Positions 57,379 through 64,000 of a stretch of 64,000 bases of DNA are shown here, piece by piece. The stretch is from contig CAIQPK010000002.1 of assembly GCA_903873705.1 (NCBI GenBank), positions 86,880 through 150,879 on the forward strand, read 5' to 3'. The position numbers were made by a program, and so were the translations under genes. The DNA is from an uncultured Acidobacteriota bacterium (GTDB taxonomy: Bacteria > Acidobacteriota > Terriglobia > Terriglobales > Acidobacteriaceae). How positions within the stretch are numbered: the first letter of the stretch is position 1; each line of letters opens with the position of its first letter. The notes beneath the pieces are model-generated. The model was not told where the DNA came from. It searched no databases and saw only the letters and a program-made list of their open reading frames with translations.

Positions 57379-58121
57379 TTCGATTCCATTTCCGCCCGCG
57401 CGGTCTTCGCAAACTTCCGCAGCCGCTGCAGCGTGTTCAGATACCCAAACGCAAACTGCACCAGCTTGCGTTTCGACTCGCCTGCCTTCCGCTGCGCAAA
57501 CGTCACCGGCACCTCGCCGATAACGGCGGGCGGACGCCGCACGGCGGCCTTAATCAATATCTCTTCCAGAATATCGAAGTCGTTCGATTCCAGCTTCATC
57601 GGTGTCAACACCGAACGCCGGTACAGCCTGAAGCTGTTTGTCACATCCTTCGCGCGAATCGAAAACGCCACCCGGAACGTCAGGTTCACCACGTACGACA
57701 TGAAGATCAATATCGCCGGGTTCTCCGTATGCCCGCCTTTCACATAGCGAGACCCGATCGTGATGTCGTTCGTCTCGCGCTCCGCCCACATCGATGCAAA
57801 GTAGCTCGGGCTGTGCGACCCGTCAGCATCCATGCACAGCATGAACGTCCCGCGCGCCTCGGCTATTGCCGTCCGGATCGCGTCGCCATACTGGTTGCCG
57901 CCATAACGGTTGATGTGACGCACACCATTCGCCCGGCAAACCTCTCCCGTGTTATCCATATCGGTTTGCGTATCCACGATCAGCACCTCATACCGCGGTG
58001 TCAGTGCCGCGCACGCCGCCTTGATCTCGGGCAGCAGCGAAGGCAGGTTCTCGCCCTCGAGATACGCAGGAATCACCACGCTCAACTCCACCGGCGAGCC
58101 CAATTCATCTTCAATATTCAT
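57375..58121 (-). CDS. Family 2 glycosyltransferase (dolichyl/polyprenyl-phosphate type)
   Basis: 248 residues. ELSVVIPAYLEGENLPSLLPEI, VLIVDTQTDMDNT, CMDADGSHSPSYFASM (DxD) and SRYVKGGHTENP match the polyprenol-phosphate hexose synthase group (Dpm1-like). No C-terminal membrane pair is evident apart from a hydrophobic stretch near 168-182. It might provide the lipid-linked sugar used by the GT87 enzyme nearby (inference). Overlaps both neighbours. Confidence 0.88.
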   Translation of the reverse strand: MNIEDELGSPVELSVVIPAYLEGENLPSLLPEIKAACAALTPRYEVLIVDTQTDMDNTGEVCRANGVRHINRYGGNQYGDAIRTAIAEARGTFMLCMDADGSHSPSYFASMWAERETNDITIGSRYVKGGHTENPAILIFMSYVVNLTFRVAFSIRAKDVTNSFRLYRRSVLTPMKLESNDFDILEEILIKAAVRRPPAVIGEVPVTFAQRKAGESKRKLVQFAFGYLNTLQRLRKFAKTARAEMESK

Positions 58122-59089
58122 AATTTTCGATACTGCTCCGGTTCGCTCACCCTCAGCGTGGGGTACTGCTCACGCGCCAGTTGCCATACCGCATAAGCGA
58201 GGTTCGTCTTAGGTCGCCAGCCCAGGGCCGTCGTCCTTGAAATATCCGCCACCAGCTGCGTTGGCTCCAGGGGATGAAACGGTTTTTCGCCCAGTCTTAT
58301 CTCCACGTCCAGGTCAAGCTGTCGCGCCACCGAGTGCACAATCCTACCCAGCGATACCGAAAGCCCACTTCCAATATTAAAGATGTCGCGCCCCGGTTGC
58401 TCGCCTTCTTCCAGCACCATCGCTACCACTTCGGCAACATCCTGCACCGCGCAAAAATCCCGCAACTGTGTTCCCTTCGACATCCCAAAAGGTTGACGTT
58501 CCAGCGCCGCGCGCAGCAGCGAGGGGAACAGGCGGTCTCCGCCATCGTGCACACCCGTAAAGGAAAACGGCCTTAGGATAGTTAGATGCCTGTCCAGCCG
58601 CTCCGCGGCCGCGCGCAGCAAAATATCCGCCGCAGCCTTGCTCGCCCCATACGGATGCAGCGTGTTCACGGCATCCGACTCCCGGCACGGCCGGTCCTGC
58701 TGCCCATACACCAGCCCCGTGCTGATGTTGATGAAGTGGCATTCCGGAATCTCGCTCGCCGCACGAAACAAATGCAACGTCGCTGAAACGTTCAGATCCA
58801 CCAGCCCAAAATAACCAATATTCGAAGGCCGCACCCCGCTCGCGGCCGAGTGGATCACCGCGTTCGGTCGAAACGACTCCACCGCCTTCACCAGCAGCGC
58901 GGTATCCAGCATATCCACCTGTTGCAATGACACGTTTGGCAGGTCGGCGAACAACGTCGCGTCCACAGCCCGCATCAGCACCAGGATCTGCATCTCCGGG
59001 TGCGCCAGACCCAGCGTCCGCACGATGTTATACCCCAGAGTTCCCGAGCCCCCGGTAATCAATACTCTCTCTAAATGCGCCCTGAGCAT
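58118..59089 (-). CDS. NAD-dependent epimerase/dehydratase
   Basis: 323 residues, extended SDR. NAD site LITGGSGTLGYNIVRTLG, active-site Ser in FINISTGLVYGQ, and Y-x-x-x-K in HPYGASKAAADILLR. FNIGSGLSVSLGRIV is the substrate-side loop. Nucleotide-sugar modification is likely; exact reaction unknown. First gene of the three-gene minus-strand run with overlapping ends. Confidence 0.88.
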   Translation of the reverse strand: MLRAHLERVLITGGSGTLGYNIVRTLGLAHPEMQILVLMRAVDATLFADLPNVSLQQVDMLDTALLVKAVESFRPNAVIHSAASGVRPSNIGYFGLVDLNVSATLHLFRAASEIPECHFINISTGLVYGQQDRPCRESDAVNTLHPYGASKAAADILLRAAAERLDRHLTILRPFSFTGVHDGGDRLFPSLLRAALERQPFGMSKGTQLRDFCAVQDVAEVVAMVLEEGEQPGRDIFNIGSGLSVSLGRIVHSVARQLDLDVEIRLGEKPFHPLEPTQLVADISRTTALGWRPKTNLAYAVWQLAREQYPTLRVSEPEQYRKL

Positions 59090-59256
59090 GGCTTGAAGAT
59101 ATCACTTGGAGAAATCAGGGCACGCCTTCCGCTGCACCCCTTCCAGCCCTCCGGCTTTCACGTTTTCTGGCTCGGTTGAACCACCCACGCAACCCCCTCA
59201 TCCAACATTCACATGCCCGTAGCCCGGTTGCAACAAGCGCCGTCTACGGTCGCAGT

Positions 59257-60006
59257 ATGGTCCTCAGCTTCGTCATCCCTGCCTATAACGAAGAGCATTA
59301 CCTCGCCGACTGCATCGCCGCCATCCTTCAGCAGACGCGCAACCTCTCCACCGTCACCGAGATCATCGTCGTCAACAACGCCAGCACCGACCGCACCCGC
59401 GAAGTCGCCCTCCGCTACCCGCAGGTCCGCTTAGTAGACGAGCCCCGCAAAGGCCTCACCCACGCCCGCCAGGCCGGCTTCCTCGCCAGCACCGGCTCGC
59501 TCATCGCCAACGTCGACGCCGACTCCCGCCTCACCCCCGGCTGGGTCCACCGCGTCCTCTCCACCTTCGCCCAGCAGCCCAATCTCGCCGCACTTTCCGG
59601 CCCGCTCCTCTACTACGACCTCCAACCCAGCCAGCGCCGCCTCGTCCACATCTTCTACCTCACTGCCTGGCTCACCTACATCACCAACCGCTACCTCCTC
59701 CGCGTCGGCTCCATGGTCCAGGGCGGCAACTTCGTCGTCAGCCGCAAGGCCCTCGAGCGCATCGGCGGCTTCAACCTCGCGATCTCCTTCTACGGCGAAG
59801 ACACCGACATCGCCCGCCGCCTCCACGAAGTAGGCCCGGTCCTCTTCACCTTCGACCTGAAAATGTTCTCCTCCGCCCGCCGCCTCAAGCAAGAAGGCAT
59901 CTTCACCATGGCCGGCCGCTACACCATCAACTACCTCTGGACCACCTTCCTGAAACGCCCCTACACCCACCACCACATCGACATCCGCGAAGCCACTGAA
60001 CTCTAG
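59257..60006 (+). CDS. Family 2 glycosyltransferase
   Basis: 249 residues. MVLSFVIPAYNEEHYLADCI, IIVVNNASTDRTREVA, GLTHARQAGFLASTGSLIAN, DADSRLTPGW (DxD) and FYGEDTDIARRL. A hydrophobic patch around LTAWLTYITNRYLL could anchor it to the membrane. Start set at ATG 59257 because family members begin there; a TTG at 59176 gives a longer, unlikely N-terminus. Divergent from the SDR gene. Confidence 0.88.
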   Translation: MVLSFVIPAYNEEHYLADCIAAILQQTRNLSTVTEIIVVNNASTDRTREVALRYPQVRLVDEPRKGLTHARQAGFLASTGSLIANVDADSRLTPGWVHRVLSTFAQQPNLAALSGPLLYYDLQPSQRRLVHIFYLTAWLTYITNRYLLRVGSMVQGGNFVVSRKALERIGGFNLAISFYGEDTDIARRLHEVGPVLFTFDLKMFSSARRLKQEGIFTMAGRYTINYLWTTFLKRPYTHHHIDIREATEL

Positions 60007-60030
60007 GGGCACCCTTACTCTCCCAGGATT

Positions 60031-60222
60031 GTCATTCCGCAGCGCAGCGAAGGAATCTGCTTCTGCCGTTCACTTGTTCTTGCACTTGCACTTGTTCTTG
60101 TTCTTGCTCTTGCCGTTGCTCTTGCTCTTGCCGTTGCTCTTGCCGTTGCCCGAAGGTACCCCGAGGCTTCAGCCTCGGGTTTCATAGCCACCCTGTAAAA
60201 GGGGCTTTAGCCCCTGGGGTAT
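60031..60222. repeat. Composite intergenic repeat: GTCATTCC element, hexamer array, REP-like palindromes
   Basis: GTCATTCCGCAGCGCAGCGA element (60031 on); thirteen hexamers CTTGTT/CTTGCA/CTTGCT/GTTGCC (60073-60150); then palindromes CCCGAGGC-TTCA-GCCTCGGG (60160-60179) and AGGGGCT-TT-AGCCCCT (60200-60215). Fills the gap between convergent genes, where the hairpins may also end transcription. Confidence 0.88.
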
Positions 60223-60316
60223 GCCTTCCTCCACCCACCACAACCTCTCCCCACAAACAACAAGACCCCCGCAACCGCGAAGGTCTCCAAGCCCCACAAG
60301 CACAGCAGCAAACTCG

Positions 60317-61468
60317 CTAAAGCAACTCCATCTCCGCCGCCGGATCATGCGACCCGCGAAACGCCAGACTGAACGACCGTTTAAACGTCCGGCTCCGTCC
60401 CATACGCACAAACTCAATCGCCGCCCGCAGCGGCAGCGGAGCCTTCCCGTCCGCCCACAGCGTACTCATCGGCTTCATCACACCATCACGGTCGCGATGA
60501 AAACAACGCTCATCCCAACGCCGCCACCCGGCAATAAACTCCGGAAAATCCGTCACCGCATCCAGCGTCGAGTGCAGCATCCGCTGCTCCCACGGCCGCG
60601 CATACTGCTGCATAAACAGGATGTGGCTCCGCCGCTCCACCCGTACCTCCTCTACAAACTCCCGAAAGCTCGTCGCCCGCGTCAGGTTGATGTTCGCGTT
60701 CGGCTCCAGCGAGTGCCGGTCCCCGCCCGAGATCAGCAGGTGCCCCGTCTCCCTCGCCAGCCGCGTCACCACCCGGTTCTCCCGAGCAGATCGCAGCCCA
60801 TTCAGCTCCAGCGCATGAATCGTCGTCCCCGCCGCTTCAACAAACCGCACCAGCTCCCGCCGATGCACCTCATCGCCCACCTTGTGCAGGTCCCACACCG
60901 GATGATTCAACACCACCATCACCCCAGGCATGTCATCCAACTCCCGCAGCATCGCCAACAGCTTCGCATCATCCGGCATAGCCGTGTACGTCACAAACCG
61001 CCGCATCCACTCCGCGCCATCGGCAGTCGGCAGGTTATGCACCCCCAGGTGGAACTCCGTCACCCCAAACGGCGCCGTCCACTCCACCGACACCGGAATA
61101 TGCCGCGAGCTCGTCACCGTCCTCAGGAACATCGGCGCTTCAATCGTGTCGTGGTCAGTCAGCGACACCATCGCCTCCAGCCCCAGCTTCTGTATCTGCC
61201 CCGCCTCCACGTCATAAGCCATCTTCGGCAGCAGCGGAGGCCGCCAGTGCGCGCTCACAAAGTCCAGCTCAAACCCGGCGCTCTTGCTCTTCCGCTCATA
61301 GTGTTCAAACACCTGCCGCAGCCCCGGCACAAACACAAACATCTTGTGAATGAACATGAGGCTCTCTTCCGACAAGCTCGTATGGCTATGCAGCGAGATC
61401 CCGCTCCGATACCCCACCCCCGCGTCCGAGTCCTTCCAGATGCTCGAAATCTTCGACTTCGCCTGCAT
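60317..61468 (-). CDS. PHP-domain phosphoesterase-like protein
   Basis: 383 residues. Metal-binding motifs of the PHP fold: ISLHSHTSLSEES, VSLTDHDTIEAP, LNHPVWDLHK and LISGGDRHSLEPNANINL. Similar proteins act as nucleases or phosphoesterases; target unknown. Start ATG 61468 has AGGAGAGG directly upstream. Surrounding glycosyltransferase genes hint at an envelope-related role but do not prove it. Confidence 0.82.
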   Translation of the reverse strand: MQAKSKISSIWKDSDAGVGYRSGISLHSHTSLSEESLMFIHKMFVFVPGLRQVFEHYERKSKSAGFELDFVSAHWRPPLLPKMAYDVEAGQIQKLGLEAMVSLTDHDTIEAPMFLRTVTSSRHIPVSVEWTAPFGVTEFHLGVHNLPTADGAEWMRRFVTYTAMPDDAKLLAMLRELDDMPGVMVVLNHPVWDLHKVGDEVHRRELVRFVEAAGTTIHALELNGLRSARENRVVTRLARETGHLLISGGDRHSLEPNANINLTRATSFREFVEEVRVERRSHILFMQQYARPWEQRMLHSTLDAVTDFPEFIAGWRRWDERCFHRDRDGVMKPMSTLWADGKAPLPLRAAIEFVRMGRSRTFKRSFSLAFRGSHDPAAEMELL

Positions 61469-61663
61469 GGCCTCTCCTATCGCTTCTACCCCCAATCAGA
61501 AGCCACCCATGCAAACCCCCGGTAACAACCCCGCCAACACCCCTTCAATTCCGTACAGCTGTTTGCCCCGCAGATACCTCCCACCGCCGCCAATTTCCTC
61601 CTCCCCAATTCAGTCGTCATCCGATACCATCAACACACCCAACAGAGCACTCAAGGCCCCGCC

Positions 61664-64000
61664 ATGCCCGCAAGCCATCTCCGCCGCCTCATCCTCACCT
61701 CTGCCGCCATCGTCCTCTCCTGCCCCTCGCACGCCCAGACCACCATCCACATCCCCGCCGACCAGCCCACCATCCAGGCCGGCATCAACGCCGCCGCCAA
61801 TGGCGACACCGTCCTGGTATCCCCCGGCACCTACTTTGAAAACATCGACTTCAAAGGCAAAGCCATCACCATCACCAGCTCCGGAGGTGCCAGCGTAACG
61901 ACCATCGATGGAGGAGGCACAGCGCCGGCAGCCATCTTTCAGACACTGGAAACCCGCGCAGCTACACTCTCCGGTTTCACCATCATCCACGGAGGGAGCC
62001 TTACCGCAGGCGCAGACCTATCCAAGGTGAATGGCGGCATCGTCATCCGGCACAGCCGCCCCTCCATCCTCAACAACATCATCACCCAGAGTTACTGCCA
62101 GAACATCCAGACGAGCTACGCCGGTCCCCTCATTCAGAACAACGTTATTTCCTCTTCGCTCAATCCGGAAAAATGCGTCGTTAGTCAGACCGGTGGCATT
62201 TACCTTGGGGGCGACTACTCCGACATCCTCACCTTCCCCCAGAGCAACATCACGCCGACCGTCATCATCGGAAACACCATCGAGAACAACACCACCGGGC
62301 AACTCGGCGATGGCGGTGGAGATGGTGGCGCCGGTATCGCCACTTGGAGCAGCACGCCGATCATCGTTGGCAATATCTTTCGCAACAACATCACACGCAA
62401 CGGCAGCGGCGGAGCGATCAATCTCGTCTACTTCGGCGATGCGCTCATTGCCAACAACATCTTTATCGCCAACCAGGCGGGCTGCGGCGGTGGCGCGATC
62501 GGCCTTCACCCTGGACCGGCAGGGGAAGCTACCAACCCCTATAGCCTGGCCGTAATCGCCAACAACACCATGGTCAACAACACCAATTACCTGGACGGTG
62601 GTGGTTACAGCAACTGCTTACTCTCATCCACACTATTCGACGGTGCCTCCGGTACGCGCGTCGTCAACAACATCATCGTAGGCGATACAACAACGCCACT
62701 CTTTCAATGCCAAAAGCAGCCGTTCAACATCCCTGATACCGAGTGGTATCAGCCCATCTTCGATCACAACCTCTTCTTTAACAAAAGTGGCCCCGCCCTC
62801 GGAGCAAACTGCACCGACACCACAACGTTGCACGGAAATATTGTCGCCGACCCTCAATTCCGCAACGCCGCCTCCAGCGATTTCCATCTCTCCGCTTCCT
62901 CCCCTGCCATCGACACCGGAAACAACAGCGTATTGGCGATCATCCAGAATAGGTACGGATACAACCTCCAGACCGACTTCGACGGAAACCCCCGCGAACA
63001 GGACGCCACAGCTCAAGGCCATCCCATCATCGACATCGGGGCCTATGAAGTCACGGGTGCCACCGGGGGATCCACACGCATCGTCCTCAAGCCATCCGCA
63101 TACTCTGGATCCGCCGGCGCTCGCTTCACGCTCACCGCCACTTTACAGAATGCGCTCGGTGCACCCACAGGCACAGCCTACTTCTTCGTCGACGGCACAG
63201 CCCTCGGCTCCGCACCCATTCAATCAGGGTCTGCCATACTTTCTAACGTCACACTCTCACCCGGCACGCATATCTCTACACCACCTATCCCGGCCAGGGT
63301 GTCTTCTCATCAGCCATTTCCGTCGTAGAGATCGTCAACCTCGACGCCTGGGCCGACAGCCTCACCATCACCGGCGCTCCCAACCCCGCCACCCTCGGAC
63401 AACTCGTCACCTTCACCGTCAAAGCTAAATCGGAAGACCCCACCTTCGTCCCTTCACCCATTGCCATTACGGTAGACAGCACCGCATTACCCCCGCTCAC
63501 CCCCGACGCAACCGGCACCGCCAACTTCACTACTACTACGCTTTCACTCGGCTTCCACACCATCTACGCTCTCTTCAGTGGCGACAACATCCACGCCACC
63601 GCCTCCGCCAACGTCGTCGAACAAATCCTCGCCGGCTACGCCACCACCACCACCCTCACCTCCTCCCTCAACCCCTCCACCTACAACCAGTCCGTCACCT
63701 TCACCGCCACCCTCACCAGCCCCGCAGCGCCCTCCGGACTCCTCCTCACCGGCACCATCACCTTCACCGACGGCCCCACCACCCTCGCCACCCTCCCCCT
63801 CAACGCCGGCACCGCCACCTTCACCACCAGCACCCTCACCGTCGGCACCCACCCCATCACCGCCACCTACAATCCCTCCAACACCTTCGCCTCCAGCACA
63901 GCCTCAATCCAGCAAGTCGTCAACGGCCTGCCCAGCACCACCCTCCTCACCGCGACCCCCACTACCGGCTACACCTACACCCCCATCACCCTCACCGCCA
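61664..64000 (+). pseudogene. Secreted beta-helix protein with Ig-like repeats, frameshifted, runs off the window
   Basis: Signal peptide LILTSAAIVLSCPSHA, then a right-handed parallel beta-helix (about residues 25-460: IPADQPTIQAGINAAANGD, repeated N-N-I/T-I-x-x-N turns). Then Ig-like (Big_3-type) repeats rich in Thr start near residue 465. The first frame stops at 63328, but at 63269-63273 the sequence fits CAT-TAT with one T missing. In the -1-shifted frame it continues YLYTTYPGQGVFSSAISVV and stays open to base 64000 through about two and a half further repeats. Either a recent frameshift or a sequence error; the protein would be a surface adhesin or polysaccharide-binding protein. Confidence 0.75.

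Noticed and set aside
60073..60150. Regular short repeats as a possible CRISPR array
   Set aside because: Unit is only 6 bases with no spacers; no cas genes in the window.

Overview
The window looks like a chromosomal segment of an Acidobacteriota member, most likely class Terriglobia (Acidobacteriaceae: Granulicella/Terriglobus/Edaphobacter-like). The basis is high GC, a TonB receptor with an N-terminal carboxypeptidase-regulatory-like segment, many overlapping two-component genes, NHL and Ig-like secreted proteins, and abundant short period-6/period-7 intergenic repeats. This is inferred from protein style; there is no 16S gene in the window.

Layout. (1) 1-4613 (-): chemotaxis operon mcp-mcp-cheW-cheA; cheA runs off the left edge. 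Divergent from it are cheY and a CheX-like phosphatase (4940-5789, +). (2) 14613-5941 (-): a sensory relay in the order TonB receptor, YfiR, CHASE8 hybrid histidine kinase, HPt protein, REC-GGDEF-EAL protein, with an alginate-export-type outer-membrane porin downstream. Most of these genes overlap by 1-4 bases. (3) 14856-18846 (+): motA, motB, an unusual soluble MCP-like coiled-coil protein and a second cheY. (4) 28421-18871 (-): flagellar operon headed by a sigma-54 sensor kinase/activator pair, then flgB, flgC, fliE, fliF, fliG, fliH, fliI, fliJ and a small hypothetical gene. (5) 28544-32501: two EmrB-type MFS exporters (-) and a divergent MarR regulator with tandem palindromic operators between them. 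(6) 32547-36624 (+): two HAD-fold phosphatases around a zinc-ribbon coiled-coil protein, an FN3-like lipoprotein and an FAH-family enzyme. (7) 36647-39757: a PilZ protein and a divergent signalling trio (OmpR-type regulator, degenerate kinase, sigma-54 AAA+ protein without a DNA-binding domain), followed by a decayed gene. (8) 40189-47706: assorted metabolic and secreted proteins (DUF4440 lipoprotein, DUF72, glycosyltransferase, aldo/keto reductase, GH75-like chitosanase, NHL propeller). (9) 47870-48345 (-): RNase P RNA. (10) 48530-52943 (+): TonB siderophore receptor and the primary sigma factor RpoD. (11) 53033-61468: envelope/polysaccharide genes (GT87, PQQ dehydrogenase, CDP-paratose epimerase-like and other SDR proteins, GT2 enzymes, PHP protein). 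(12) 61664 to the right edge (+): a secreted beta-helix/Ig-repeat protein split by an apparent frameshift.

How the parts fit. Regions 1, 3 and 4 together supply chemoreceptors, CheW/CheA, two CheY proteins each next to a candidate CheY phosphatase, the stator, and the MS-ring/C-ring/export ATPase set. Region 2 is a plausible outer-membrane-to-c-di-GMP pathway that could set the choice between motility and exopolysaccharide. The most interesting observations are the rewired YfiR/CHASE8 phosphorelay, the double-tipped MCP-like protein carrying a CheZ-type motif, a family of period-7 tandem arrays sitting at gene boundaries (twice as the leader of flagellar genes and once inside a regulator), the trio with a dead-looking kinase and a DNA-binding-less activator, and a PQQ dehydrogenase with a membrane hairpin inserted in its propeller.
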